From positions 74,009 through 138,008 of the forward strand of contig UQLY01000008.1 in NCBI GenBank assembly GCA_900542015.1: a DNA stretch of 64,000 nucleotides, written 5' to 3'. Source of the DNA: an uncultured Lachnospiraceae bacterium (lineage in GTDB: Bacteria; Bacillota; Clostridia; Lachnospirales; Lachnospiraceae). Under the pieces are notes generated by a model. It had not been told where the DNA came from, did no database searches, and saw only the letters and a program-made list of their open reading frames with translations. Below are positions 31,527-41,029 of this stretch, in pieces (position 1 is the first letter of the stretch; every line of letters starts with the position of its first letter). The translations under genes were made by a program, and so were the position numbers.

Positions 31527-33287
31527 TTACCTTTCCTCCTTTTTGTACTGCGATTCGTAGATTTCCTGATACACCCGGCAGGTTTTCATCAGCGTCTCAT
31601 GGGTTCCGATTCCCGCGATTTCTCCGTCGTCCAATACAATAATCTTGTCCGCATACTGGATGGACGCGGTTCTCTGGGAAACGATAAACACCGTGGGATG
31701 ATAGGGGAGCGCTTTGATCCCCGCGCGAAGCGCCGCATCCGTCGCATAGTCTAACGCCGAACAACTGTCGTCCAAAATCAGAATTTCCGGTCGCCTTACC
31801 AGCGCCCTCGCAATGGTCAGCCTCTGCTTCTGTCCGCCCGAAAGGTTTCTGCCTCCCTGTTCGACCTTTGCGTCCAAACTGCCCTTTTTCTGCCCGATAA
31901 ATTCCTCCGCCTGTGCCACGGCAACCGCCTCCTGCAATGCCTCTGTGGAAGCATCTTCTTTTCCAAACAGCAGATTGTCGCGGATCGTCCCTTTAAAGAG
32001 CACCGCCTTCTGAGGCACCATGCCGATTTTATTGCGGAGTTCGTCCGGATCGTAGTCCCGAACATCTTTTCCGTCTATCCTGACATTTCCGACACTCGCG
32101 TCATAAAATCTCGGGATCAATTGCACCAACGTAGATTTGCCCGAACCCGTGCCTCCGATAATACCGACGGTTTCTCCTCTGCTCACGGAAAAATCCATAT
32201 CGGTCAATACTTCTGCGCCGGCGCCTTCGTAGGTAAAGCCCACGTGGTCAAATACGACATATGCGTCGCTTTCCTTTGCGGCATGATCGCCCCCATTGTG
32301 CTCTTTGGAATCCCTCTGATCCGCGTCTCTTTGGTCCTCCATGCCCTCCGGGATTTCCATTACCGCTTCGATTCGGGAAGCACAAGCAAGCGCCTTTGTC
32401 AGCGTGACGATCAGATTCGCCAGTTTAATCAGCTCCACCAAAATCTTAGACATATAATTTACCAGTGCGATCACATCGCCCTGCAGGATCGCTCCGCCAT
32501 CCACCCGCAAGGCTCCCTGATAAAGCAGGGCGATCAATGCAAGATTGATGACCACATAAGTGACGGGATTAAGCAATGCGGACACCCTGCCCGCAAACAA
32601 TTGAAGTCTCGTCAGTTCCTGATTTTTTTGCTCAAACTGTTCGATTTCATCCTTTTCCTTATGAAAAGCGCGGATGACGCGCATTCCGTTTAAGTTTTCC
32701 CTCGTGGAAAGCAGCACCCTGTCCAATCCGCTCTGCACCCTTTTATAAAGGGGAATATTGACAAATACAATGGCAAACACAATGACGCTCAGGACCGGCA
32801 CGGAAACGGCAAACACCGTCGCCGCATGGGAATCCACGTAAAAGGCGCCGATAACCGCGCCGATGACGATAAACGGCGAGCGTAAGAATAAGCGGAGAAA
32901 CATGTTCACTCCGCTTTGCACCTGATTAACGTCGCTGGTCATCCTTGTGATCAGCGTCGCCGTTCCCGCGCTGTCAAGCTTAGCATAACTTAATTTCTGA
33001 ATATGGGAAAACATCTCGTACCGCAGCCTTCTGGCAAATCCCGTCGCCGCCTTTGCCGCAAAATACTGCGCCGTTATGGAGCAGACCAGCCCGATTACGC
33101 CCAGCAGAATCATAACCAGGCACATAGAAATGACGAATCCTTTATCGTTTCCGTAAATGCCCCGGTTAATGATCTGCGCTACCACCAGAGGCACAATCAA
33201 TTCAAAAGACGCTTCCAGCATCTTAAACAGCGGTGCCAGAATGCTTTCTTTTTTATATTCTTTCAAATATTTTAACAAGCTTTTCAT
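31527..33287 (-). CDS. ABC exporter half-transporter (first of pair)
   Basis: The 586-residue protein has a six-TM domain and a nucleotide-binding domain with Walker A GGTGSGKST, signature NLSGGQKQR and Walker B ILILDDSCSALD. Asp replaces the usual catalytic Glu after Walker B, the mark of the degenerate site of heterodimeric exporters; the partner has the normal Glu. The start at 33287 has a GAGGAG site and overlaps the VanZ gene stop as ATGA, so the genes are translationally linked. Confidence 0.92.
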   Translation of the reverse strand: MKSLLKYLKEYKKESILAPLFKMLEASFELIVPLVVAQIINRGIYGNDKGFVISMCLVMILLGVIGLVCSITAQYFAAKAATGFARRLRYEMFSHIQKLSYAKLDSAGTATLITRMTSDVNQVQSGVNMFLRLFLRSPFIVIGAVIGAFYVDSHAATVFAVSVPVLSVIVFAIVFVNIPLYKRVQSGLDRVLLSTRENLNGMRVIRAFHKEKDEIEQFEQKNQELTRLQLFAGRVSALLNPVTYVVINLALIALLYQGALRVDGGAILQGDVIALVNYMSKILVELIKLANLIVTLTKALACASRIEAVMEIPEGMEDQRDADQRDSKEHNGGDHAAKESDAYVVFDHVGFTYEGAGAEVLTDMDFSVSRGETVGIIGGTGSGKSTLVQLIPRFYDASVGNVRIDGKDVRDYDPDELRNKIGMVPQKAVLFKGTIRDNLLFGKEDASTEALQEAVAVAQAEEFIGQKKGSLDAKVEQGGRNLSGGQKQRLTIARALVRRPEILILDDSCSALDYATDAALRAGIKALPYHPTVFIVSQRTASIQYADKIIVLDDGEIAGIGTHETLMKTCRVYQEIYESQYKKEER

Positions 33288-33781
33288 GACGTTCTCCTCT
33301 TCCTGTAAATCCATCTTGCCAAAATAAATACTGCAAATCCCAGTACGCCTCCGACCGTATTCAATAAAATGTCGTCCACGTCAAACGCCCCGAAATGGCT
33401 GACCAGTTGGAACAGTTCAATGCACAAAGACAGCCAGAAGGAATGCAGCAGCACTTCCCACCAATGATCCATTCCCGGAAACGCCATGGGAATTAAAACC
33501 CCCAGGGGCATAAAGGCAAGCACATTTCCGAATAAATTGTCAAATCCGTTTAACCTGTCGTAATAGCGGATGTACATGCGGATCGTCTTAAACAAGGTCA
33601 GGTTCGCGGTCGCAACGCCCGCTTTTGCATTGCCTAACTCCCATTCGTCCATAATGCCGCGCAATACCGGAACCGGATATTTAAAAATAATGACCCGGAT
33701 CAAAAAGAGCAAATAAATTACCAACAAAATCCCCGAAATATATCTTCTTTTTCTGTTTCCTTTTTTCACTTTATTCCCCAT
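33284..33781 (-). CDS. VanZ family membrane protein
   Basis: The 165-residue protein has four hydrophobic helices and VanZ-type motifs: NLFGNVLAFMPLGVLIPM, a central Ser/Leu-rich helix with SLCIELFQL, and FDVDDILLNTVGGVLGF. VanZ relatives raise teicoplanin resistance in some hosts, but most family members have no proven role. It overlaps truA upstream by 11 nt and the ABC exporter gene downstream by 4 nt. Confidence 0.9.
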   Translation of the reverse strand: MGNKVKKGNRKRRYISGILLVIYLLFLIRVIIFKYPVPVLRGIMDEWELGNAKAGVATANLTLFKTIRMYIRYYDRLNGFDNLFGNVLAFMPLGVLIPMAFPGMDHWWEVLLHSFWLSLCIELFQLVSHFGAFDVDDILLNTVGGVLGFAVFILARWIYRKRRTS

Positions 33782-34532
33782 ACCTTACCCACAATAACGT
33801 CAGCCCCTTCGCCGGAACCGTCTCTCCCGCATTTTTCCTGTCCCCGGACGCCAAAATTCCGGCAATCTCCTCCGAGCTGCGCTTTCCGGCTCCCACCTCC
33901 AGCAGCGTCCCGGTCATAATCCGGATCATATGATACAAAAATCCGTTCCCTCTGTAACAAAACCGGATTTCTCCCTCCGCTTCCTCTATTTCGATGGAAA
34001 AAATCTCTCTGACCGGCGATTTCTTCTTCATCTTCCTTCCGCAAAAGCTCTGAAAGTCATGTTCACCGACCAGATACCCCGCCGCCTTTCGCATCGCCTC
34101 CGGATCAAGCGCAGGCTCCTTTCCGTAATCATAAACGTATCGCCTGTTAAACACATCGGGCACTTCGGAAACGGAAACCCGGTAGAGATAGCATTTCTCT
34201 ACGGCATGATAGCGGCTATGGAAGTCATCTGAAACCCTTGTCACTTCCAGGACCGCTATATCCTCCGGCAAATAGGTATTGAGATATTGTAAAATTTCTT
34301 TTTCGGAAAGCTGCGTCGCAAAATGGGCGTTTGCCACCTGCCCTTTTGCATGGACGCCCGCGTCCGTTCTTCCGGAACCGATGACCGCCACCGGTTCCCC
34401 GGTCAGCCTTTCCAGTACCGCCTCCAGCTTTCCCTGTATCGTCTGTTCCTTTCCGCCCAGCTTCTGCCAGCCGGAATATCTGCTCCCCTCATACTGTATC
34501 AAAAACCTGTAATTTGCCGTTTCGCTTCTCAT
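33771..34532 (-). CDS. truA: tRNA pseudouridine synthase A
   Basis: The 253-residue enzyme makes pseudouridine at positions 38-40 of the tRNA anticodon arm. The catalytic Asp is in SGRTDAGVHAKGQVA; further TruA blocks are the N-terminal YEGSRYSGWQ, FHSRYHAVEKCYLYRV and FLYHMIRIMTGTLLEVG. It follows the D-2-hydroxyacid dehydrogenase by 12 nt and overlaps the VanZ gene. Confidence 0.97.
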   Translation of the reverse strand: MRSETANYRFLIQYEGSRYSGWQKLGGKEQTIQGKLEAVLERLTGEPVAVIGSGRTDAGVHAKGQVANAHFATQLSEKEILQYLNTYLPEDIAVLEVTRVSDDFHSRYHAVEKCYLYRVSVSEVPDVFNRRYVYDYGKEPALDPEAMRKAAGYLVGEHDFQSFCGRKMKKKSPVREIFSIEIEEAEGEIRFCYRGNGFLYHMIRIMTGTLLEVGAGKRSSEEIAGILASGDRKNAGETVPAKGLTLLWVRYGE

Positions 34533-34544
34533 ACCGTCACCACA

Positions 34545-35528
34545 TCAATATACCTGCCACGGGTTTTCTTTTCCTTCCATAAATAAAATGCAGCTCTTAA
34601 CGGAATCCCTGACGACCGTTCTCGTACAGTTATCCGTATAAAAAGCCATATGGTGCGTGACCGTCACATTGGGCATGGCGCGCAAAATCCCGATGTTTCG
34701 GTTGGTCAGCACATCGTTTTTGTGATCGTAATAATAAAGCCCGAATTCATCTTCCACGACGTCCAGACCCGCGCCGCCGATTTTGCCGCTTTCCAGTCCT
34801 TCCAGAAGCGCTTCCGTATCGATCAGCCCGCCTCTTGCCGTATTGATCAGGACAACGCCGTCCTTCATTTTGGCAATGCTTTCCCTGTTGATCATGTGGA
34901 AGTTGTCGTCCGTTAAGGGCGTATGGAAGGTAATCACGTCCGCCCGAGAAAGAAGCGTATCCAGATCCACATAGTCTGCATACTGTTTTACTTCTTCTTT
35001 TACATATAAATCATATGCCAGAATCCGGCACCTAAATCCACTTAAATTTTCCACAACCGTTCTGCCGATATTGCCGGTGCCGACCACGCCCACGGTCAGA
35101 TCCTTCATTTCCCTGCCCAGATTTCCCATAAGGGTATAATCCTGCAGATCTCCCCTTTGCAAAATCCGTTTTGCCTTTCTGACCGTCATCAGGATCAGCA
35201 TAACCGTATAGTCCGCCACGCCGTTTGGTCCGTAAGGCGAATTGCCCACATGAATGCCGAATTCCTCACATGCTTCCCTGTCGATATGATCATAGCCGAT
35301 GGTCCTCGTCGCGATATACTTCACGCCGATTTGTGCAAAACCTGCGATCAGTTCCCTGGTCATTTTCGACGTGATGATATCGATTGCTTCGGACCCTTCT
35401 GCAAGCCCTATATTGGACAGATCCGGCGCATCGGGACAACAGACGATTTCCACGCCCGTCTCCTGCTCCTGCGTTTTAAAATACTCCAGTTCGTCAAACG
35501 CCCTGCAGTTATAAACCGTGATTTTCAT
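34545..35528 (-). CDS. D-2-hydroxyacid dehydrogenase (D-lactate dehydrogenase-like)
   Basis: The 327-residue NAD-dependent enzyme reduces 2-oxoacids to D-2-hydroxyacids; the closest group is D-lactate dehydrogenase. The NAD fold motif is VGVVGTGNIGRTVVENL, the substrate Arg is in NTARGGLIDTEAL, the Glu in VVEDEFGLYYYDH, and the catalytic His in VTHHMAFYTD. Length is normal. It lies within a minus-strand row between the AI-2E permease (32 nt) and truA (12 nt). Confidence 0.92.
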   Translation of the reverse strand: MKITVYNCRAFDELEYFKTQEQETGVEIVCCPDAPDLSNIGLAEGSEAIDIITSKMTRELIAGFAQIGVKYIATRTIGYDHIDREACEEFGIHVGNSPYGPNGVADYTVMLILMTVRKAKRILQRGDLQDYTLMGNLGREMKDLTVGVVGTGNIGRTVVENLSGFRCRILAYDLYVKEEVKQYADYVDLDTLLSRADVITFHTPLTDDNFHMINRESIAKMKDGVVLINTARGGLIDTEALLEGLESGKIGGAGLDVVEDEFGLYYYDHKNDVLTNRNIGILRAMPNVTVTHHMAFYTDNCTRTVVRDSVKSCILFMEGKENPWQVY

Positions 35529-35560
35529 AATTATCCTTCTTTCCGTTACCGTAATTTATA

Positions 35561-36709
35561 TCAATCCTGAAAATCTTCATCATCCGGCGTAAATTTCCGG
35601 AAATTGTTGACATCTCTGACCAGATACCGCACGCTGGTCTTTGCCTGGTCAAAGATTCCCGCCTCGTTCAAATTTAAAATAATAAGCGCTACGGGCAGGG
35701 CAAAGATCATGCCCCAAACGCCGTTTAACTTCCACCCGAGATAGAGCAAAAACAGCGTGGGTATGGGCGGCATTCCCATGGAATCCCCCATGATTTTAGG
35801 CTGAATGATCTGTCGAAGAAGCTGTCCGCCTCCCCAGAGCGCCGCCAAAATAATCGCCTGGATATAATCTCCGCTCAAGAGCTTAATAATCGCCCATGGC
35901 ACCAGCACCGTCCCCGTGCCGAATACGGGCAGGAAATCAAGAACCGCAATGCCTAACGCCACAAGCGCCGCATAATTGACGTTTGCAATGACCAGCCCCA
36001 GATACAGCAGCAGATACATCCATATCTCAATTTTTAACTGCGCCTTAAAATATCCTCCCACGGACCGGATCAGGCTTCCCGAAACAAGGTCCCATTTCAT
36101 CAAAATAGAATCCGGCACATATTTGGTCAGGAAATTTCCCACATAATCTTTGTCCGCAATAAAGAAATAGGCGGATAAGAAACACATGATGATGCCGATC
36201 AACAGATTCGGGATATGCTTCGCCGCATTCCCGATGGCACTGACCGTCGGCATGCTGATTTTAGAAATAAACTCGGAAATATAGCTTTCCAAAGAATTTT
36301 GTATGGACAGCAGCGTATCCTTCAAATCCGCCGGGAGCCTGTCATACAGCTTTGTAAAATGCGCCGCAGCCGCAGAAAATTCCGCCTCCGCCGCCTTCCA
36401 CATTTCAGGCAGGTCTTCTACAAACCCCACCGCCTGTCTTACCAGAAAACCGCCGACGCCGTATATCGCCAAAACGATAAGCGCCAGCACCAGTATAATG
36501 ATGAAGACGGAAACCGCCTTTCTCCTGATCTTACATTTTTCCGAAATAAAAGCCACCAGGGGATTCGCCATCTTTGACAGCAGAAACCCAAAGACAAAAG
36601 GCAAAAAGAACACAACGACCTTCGGTCCCAGCCAAAACAGCAGAAACAGGCTGATACACGGCAGAATAATATTAAGCGTTATTTTAAAGTAATGTCTGAA
36701 TGTACTCAT
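35561..36709 (-). CDS. AI-2E family transporter
   Basis: The 382-residue integral membrane protein belongs to the AI-2E (UPF0118/YdiK-YtvI-like) family. Paired hydrophobic helices at the N-terminus are followed by a central amphipathic region and a late block of helices with LDFLPVFGTGTVLVPWAI and the C-terminal GMIFALPVALIILNL. Family members are linked to autoinducer-2 export or Na+/H+ antiport; which applies is unknown. Its start overlaps the end of ysxC by 26 nt. Confidence 0.9.
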   Translation of the reverse strand: MSTFRHYFKITLNIILPCISLFLLFWLGPKVVVFFLPFVFGFLLSKMANPLVAFISEKCKIRRKAVSVFIIILVLALIVLAIYGVGGFLVRQAVGFVEDLPEMWKAAEAEFSAAAAHFTKLYDRLPADLKDTLLSIQNSLESYISEFISKISMPTVSAIGNAAKHIPNLLIGIIMCFLSAYFFIADKDYVGNFLTKYVPDSILMKWDLVSGSLIRSVGGYFKAQLKIEIWMYLLLYLGLVIANVNYAALVALGIAVLDFLPVFGTGTVLVPWAIIKLLSGDYIQAIILAALWGGGQLLRQIIQPKIMGDSMGMPPIPTLFLLYLGWKLNGVWGMIFALPVALIILNLNEAGIFDQAKTSVRYLVRDVNNFRKFTPDDEDFQD

Positions 36710-37265
36710 AGATTTCGTCCCTTCCCTGCTTGGTCAGTGCAGAATACGGCAACAAAACACTTGTAGCGGGAGCGCCCAGACCGGTTCTGACCGCCTTTAA
36801 CTGCTTCGCAATCTGGGAGCGCTTGATCTTGTCCAGTTTGGTCGCGATAATCACCGGCTCATATCCCTGGGATACGATCCAGTCATACATCTGCTTATCG
36901 TTCGCCGACGGAGCATGCCGGATATCGATTAACAGAAATACCGCCTTTAACTGTTTGGAAGAATGCAGGTAGCGTTCGATCATCTTTCCCCACTTCGCCT
37001 TGACTTCCACGGAGGCATTGGCGTAACCGTAGCCCGGCAGATCCACAAAGTACAGCTCGTCGTTGATATTATAAAAATTGATGGTCTGGGTCTTGCCCGG
37101 CTGCGCCGAGGTACGCGCATAATTTTTGCGGTTCATCAGCCCGTTGATCAGCGAAGACTTCCCCACGTTACTCTTTCCTGCAAACGCAATCTCCGGCAGG
37201 GTATTTTGGGGCAGAGTGCTGGTAACGCCGCATACGGTCTCCAGATTCACGCTTTTGATGATCAT
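36684..37265 (-). CDS. ysxC: ribosome biogenesis GTP-binding protein YsxC/EngB
   Basis: The 193-residue GTPase helps assemble the 50S ribosomal subunit. G1 is AFAGKSNVGKSSL, followed by the switch region KTQTINFYNI, G3 DLPGYGYA, and G4 ATKLDKI. The start at 37265 is set by AGGAG 7 nt upstream; in-frame Met codons further up lack proper spacing. The clpX-ysxC order is typical of Clostridia. The 148-nt gap to clpX holds a long hairpin. Confidence 0.95.
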   Translation of the reverse strand: MIIKSVNLETVCGVTSTLPQNTLPEIAFAGKSNVGKSSLINGLMNRKNYARTSAQPGKTQTINFYNINDELYFVDLPGYGYANASVEVKAKWGKMIERYLHSSKQLKAVFLLIDIRHAPSANDKQMYDWIVSQGYEPVIIATKLDKIKRSQIAKQLKAVRTGLGAPATSVLLPYSALTKQGRDEIYEYIQTLL

Positions 37266-37309
37266 TTCCATTCTCCTTTTTTCCATACGAACATCATACA
37301 AACAAATAA

Positions 37310-37406
37310 GGCTGCCGCACAAGCCGGAATTTACCAATTATCAAAGAAACCCCTGTATCAAGCGTGTTTCCGTGATATCTGATCAATTTCGGCTCGTGTG
37401 GCAGCC
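37310..37406 (-). terminator. long imperfect hairpin between clpX and ysxC
   Basis: GGCTGCCGCAC plus AAGCCGGAATT (37310-37331) pairs with 37385-37406 over 22 nt with one mismatch and two G-T pairs. On the minus strand the stem is followed by TTATTTGTTT, fitting a terminator after clpX. The 53-nt inner part can fold further. It starts 8 nt after the clpX stop. Confidence 0.6.
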
Positions 37407-37413
37407 CCTGTAA

Positions 37414-38667
37414 TTATCTTGCTTTCTTTAACGGTTCGCGCCTGATGATTTCCGGTTCGCTTTCACCCAATACCGCGCCCTTTGTAATGATGCAGGTTGC
37501 GATGGTATCATCGGACGGAATGCGGTACATAATATCCATCATAACCCGCTCGATAATGGATCTAAGTCCCCTTGCTCCGGTCTTTCTCTGCATCGCCAGA
37601 TCTGCGATGGTCCTTACCGCATCCTCGTCAAACACAAGCTCTACCTCGTCCATTTCAAACAGCTTCTGGTACTGCTTGATCAGAGCGTTTTTCGGCTCCG
37701 TCAGGATCTTAACCAGGGCGTCCTCGTCCAGTCCTTCCAGAGAAATCGTTATCGGCACACGACCGACAAACTCGGGGATCAAGCCGTATTTTACCAGATC
37801 CTGCGCGGTCACATCCTTTAACAGGGCGCTGACGTCCTTATTGCTCTTGCTGACGATCTCCGTATTAAAACCGATCGCCTTGCGGTCCAGTCTCGCTTCC
37901 ACGACTTTTTCCAAGCCGTCAAAGGCTCCCGCGCAGATGAACAGAATATTGGTGGTGTCAATCTGCAAAAGCTCCTGATGGGGATGCTTTCTTCCGCCCT
38001 GGGGCGGTACGCTCGCCATGGTCCCTTCGATAATTTTCAACAAAGCCTGCTGTACGCCCTCACCGGAAACGTCTCTGGTAATGGAAACGTTTTCGCTCTT
38101 TTTGGTAATCTTATCGATCTCATCGATATAGATGATGCCGTACTGCGCTTTTTCGATATCGTAATCCGCAGCCTGTATAAGCTTTAACAAAATGTTTTCC
38201 ACATCTTCGCCTACATAGCCCGCTTCCGTCAGGGTAGTGGCGTCGGCAATCGCGAAGGGGACATTGATAATCTTAGCCAGAGACTGCGCCAGATAGGTCT
38301 TGCCCGAACCGGTAGGTCCTATCATAATTATATTGCTTTTCTGTAATTCTACATCCAGGTTTTTATCGGCTGTAACCCTTTTGTAATGGTTATAAACCGC
38401 AACGGAAAGCACCTTTTTCGCTTCTTCCTGACCGATGACATAATCGTCAAGAAATTCCTTGATCTCAATAGGCTTTAAGAGATTGATGGACAGCTTTTCC
38501 TCCTGTTCCATCTCCTCATACTCTTCCTCCATGATCTCGGAGCAAAGGTCAATACATTCGTCGCAGATATATACCCCGTCCTGACCGGCAATCATCTTTC
38601 TTACCTGATCCTGAGTCTTATTACAAAAAGAACATCTGATTTTATCCTGTGGGGTTCTTCCTGCCAT
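37414..38667 (-). CDS. clpX: ATP-dependent Clp protease ATP-binding subunit ClpX
   Basis: The 417-residue AAA+ unfoldase feeds substrates to ClpP. The N-terminal zinc-binding domain has C12-x2-C15 and C35-x2-C38. Walker A is GPTGSGKT, with the sensor and pore segments EAGYVGEDVENIL and IIYIDEIDKI (Walker B), and the IGF loop needed for ClpP binding appears as DRKAIGFNTE. It lies 23 nt after clpP. Confidence 0.98.
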   Translation of the reverse strand: MAGRTPQDKIRCSFCNKTQDQVRKMIAGQDGVYICDECIDLCSEIMEEEYEEMEQEEKLSINLLKPIEIKEFLDDYVIGQEEAKKVLSVAVYNHYKRVTADKNLDVELQKSNIIMIGPTGSGKTYLAQSLAKIINVPFAIADATTLTEAGYVGEDVENILLKLIQAADYDIEKAQYGIIYIDEIDKITKKSENVSITRDVSGEGVQQALLKIIEGTMASVPPQGGRKHPHQELLQIDTTNILFICAGAFDGLEKVVEARLDRKAIGFNTEIVSKSNKDVSALLKDVTAQDLVKYGLIPEFVGRVPITISLEGLDEDALVKILTEPKNALIKQYQKLFEMDEVELVFDEDAVRTIADLAMQRKTGARGLRSIIERVMMDIMYRIPSDDTIATCIITKGAVLGESEPEIIRREPLKKAR

Positions 38668-38690
38668 TGATACGCTCCTGTTTTCTTTTC

Positions 38691-39293
38691 TTATTTCTGG
38701 TCTGCGTCGTTCTCTCTGGAAGTTACGATCTTATCAACCAGACCGTACTCCATCGCTTCCTTCGCGCTCATCCAGTTATCTCTTTCCGTATCCGCAGCGA
38801 CCACTTCCAGATCCTTGCCTGTGTTTTCCGCCAAAATACGGTTTAATTTTTCCTTCGTTCTTAAAATATGTTTCGCAGCGATTTCGATCTCGGTCGCCTG
38901 TCCCTGTGAACCGCCGGAAGGCTGATGAATCATAATCTCCGCATTGGGAAGCGCCAGTCTTTTTCCTTTTGTGCCGCCGGCAAGCAGAAACGCGCCCATG
39001 CTTGCCGCCATACCGATACAGATCGTGCTGACGTCGCATTTTACATAGTGCATGGTATCGTAGATCGCCATGCCCGCCGTTACGCTTCCGCCCGGGGAAT
39101 TGATATAAAGGTGAATATCCTTGTCAGGATCTTCCGCTTCCAAAAATAACAGCTGCGCCACAACAATACTTGCGGACGTGTCGTTTACTTCTTCGCCCAA
39201 AAAGATAATTCTGTCTTTTAACAGTCTTGAATAGATATCGTAGGAACGCTCTCCGCGACTGGTCTGTTCAATGACATAAGGTACTAAACTCAT
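38691..39293 (-). CDS. clpP: ATP-dependent Clp protease proteolytic subunit
   Basis: The 200-residue serine peptidase forms the barrel of the ClpXP and ClpCP machines. The catalytic Ser is in ICIGMAASMGAFL (S98), the His in NAEIMIHQPSGG (H123), and the Asp in the ERDNWMSAKEA region. The N-terminal MSLVPYVIEQTSRGERSYDI is standard. It lies between tig (64 nt) and clpX (23 nt). Confidence 0.98.
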   Translation of the reverse strand: MSLVPYVIEQTSRGERSYDIYSRLLKDRIIFLGEEVNDTSASIVVAQLLFLEAEDPDKDIHLYINSPGGSVTAGMAIYDTMHYVKCDVSTICIGMAASMGAFLLAGGTKGKRLALPNAEIMIHQPSGGSQGQATEIEIAAKHILRTKEKLNRILAENTGKDLEVVAADTERDNWMSAKEAMEYGLVDKIVTSRENDADQK

Positions 39294-39357
39294 TTGACTT
39301 CCTCCTTGTCACATTTCAAAACTCTGTCTTTGTTGCATACGGCTTTCTTAGCACCGC

Positions 39358-40644
39358 TTATTTTTCCTTTGCGTTTCCCGTTACAAATTCCGCAGCCTTT
39401 GTAACCGCAAGGTCCTTCATAATCTCTTCTTTTCCGGATTCGCCGATCATTTCCTTTACCTGATCCGCTTCCATCTTATAAGCTTCCGCCAGTCTTGCAA
39501 CTTCCTTGTCAAAATCCTCTTCGCTCGCTTCGATCTTCTCGGCTGCAACAACCGCCTCCAGTACCAGTCTGGACTGGATTCTCTTCAATGCCTGCGGTTT
39601 GATCTGCTCTTCCATCATAGCGACGTTGGTGCCTGTCAGCTGCAAATACTGTTCCATCGAAAGACCCTGCATCTGGATACGCTGTGCAAATTCGTCAACC
39701 ATCTGTTTTTGCACGGTCTGTACATAAGCATCCGGGATTTCCATAGCCGCATCGGCGATAACCGCCTCGATAGCCGCCATTTCCTTCTGGTCCTTCGCTT
39801 CTTTTTCCTTCTTCTCTGCAAGATTCTTCTTAACGTCTTCCTTGTATTCGGCAAGGGTATCAAATTCGGAAACCTCGGAAGCAAACTCATCGTCCAGTTC
39901 GGGAAGTTCTTTTTCCTTGATATCCTTAATCGTTACCTTAAACATCGCAGGTTTTCCCGCAAGCTCTGCGGAATGATATTCTTCGGGGAAGGTTACGTTT
40001 ACTTCCGTTTCTTCTCCGATATTCTTACCGATCAACTGTTCTTCAAAGGTATCGATAAAGGAATGGGAACCGATAACCAGGTCATAGTTCTCGCCTTTGC
40101 CGCCTTCAAATGCAACGCCGTCAACAAATCCCTCAAAATCGATGACCGCCGTATCCTTATCCTGAACGGGTCTTCCTTCTACGGATTTGGTGCGGGCGTT
40201 GTTTTCTCTTTCCTTATCTATCACATCGTTGATTTCATCTTCCGTCACTTCGGTGTCAACCTTGTCGATCTTAACGCCTTTATACTTTCCTAAAGTAACC
40301 TCCGGCTTTAATGCAACCGTCGCCGTAAATACAAAGGTCTGTCCGGGCTCTAAGGTCACTACGTCGATTTCGGGAGAAGAAACGATTTCTTCACCGCATT
40401 CGTCATATGCCTTCTCATATGCGGCAGGAATTACGGAATTTGCCGCCTCCTCGAGGAAAACTCCTTTCCCGTACATTTTCTCAATCATGGCTCTCGGCAC
40501 TTTTCCTTTACGGAAACCGGGTACGCTGATGCTGTTTTTATTTTTCTGATAAGCAGCCTCTGTTGCCTTTTCCAGTTCTTCTGCAGGCACCTCAATCGTA
40601 AGCTTAGCCATATTCTTTTCAAATTTTTCAACTTTTACGCTCAT
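39358..40644 (-). CDS. tig: trigger factor
   Basis: The 428-residue ribosome-bound chaperone and peptidyl-prolyl isomerase assists new chains at the exit tunnel. The ribosome-binding signature is SVPGFRKGKVPRAMIEK (about residues 37-53). The FKBP-like isomerase domain follows (DTAVIDFEGFVDGVAFEGGK), and the helical C-terminal arms complete it. It is the first gene of the tig-clpP-clpX-ysxC set. Confidence 0.97.
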   Translation of the reverse strand: MSVKVEKFEKNMAKLTIEVPAEELEKATEAAYQKNKNSISVPGFRKGKVPRAMIEKMYGKGVFLEEAANSVIPAAYEKAYDECGEEIVSSPEIDVVTLEPGQTFVFTATVALKPEVTLGKYKGVKIDKVDTEVTEDEINDVIDKERENNARTKSVEGRPVQDKDTAVIDFEGFVDGVAFEGGKGENYDLVIGSHSFIDTFEEQLIGKNIGEETEVNVTFPEEYHSAELAGKPAMFKVTIKDIKEKELPELDDEFASEVSEFDTLAEYKEDVKKNLAEKKEKEAKDQKEMAAIEAVIADAAMEIPDAYVQTVQKQMVDEFAQRIQMQGLSMEQYLQLTGTNVAMMEEQIKPQALKRIQSRLVLEAVVAAEKIEASEEDFDKEVARLAEAYKMEADQVKEMIGESGKEEIMKDLAVTKAAEFVTGNAKEK

Positions 40645-40777
40645 GTTCCTTCATTTCTCCTCCATAAACATTTGTGAATATCCGTACATACTCACAGTCA
40701 TTTTAGCATTATAGCATAAGAAGCGGGAAAATACTAGCATTTTTTCGCTGTAATTTCACTGTATTTTCATCGCGTTA

Positions 40778-41029
40778 TCACTGTTTTTTCCCGTAAATCA
40801 CCTTTGAAGTGATCCCTTTGCACATTCCGAGCTTTCCGGACAGCGCGTTGATCTTTTCCTCTGGCGCGTCCACCACCACGCTGATGACGTTTACGCCCTC
40901 CTTGACCCGCGGCAGTCCCATTCTGCCGATAATGTATTCTCCCGCCTCGTGCAGGATGGCGTTCATCCGCTCCACCGAATCCGTATCCTCTACAATAATG
41001 CCGATCAAGGCTATTCTGCTATTCTCCAT
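40778..41029 (-). CDS. TM1266-family ACT-like protein ([FeFe]-hydrogenase system putative regulator)
   Basis: The 83-residue protein is an ACT-like fold of the TM1266 family, annotated as a putative regulator of the iron-only hydrogenase system. Recognisable stretches are RIALIGIIVEDTDSVERMNA, EYIIGRMGLPRVKEGVNVIS and VVVDAPEEKINALSGKLG. The usual neighbours hydE, hydF and hydG are absent; instead it is the last gene behind an ABC importer, overlapping the fused permease-ATPase gene by 19 nt. That suggests the importer and the protein serve the same pathway. Confidence 0.88.
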   Translation of the reverse strand: MENSRIALIGIIVEDTDSVERMNAILHEAGEYIIGRMGLPRVKEGVNVISVVVDAPEEKINALSGKLGMCKGITSKVIYGKKQ

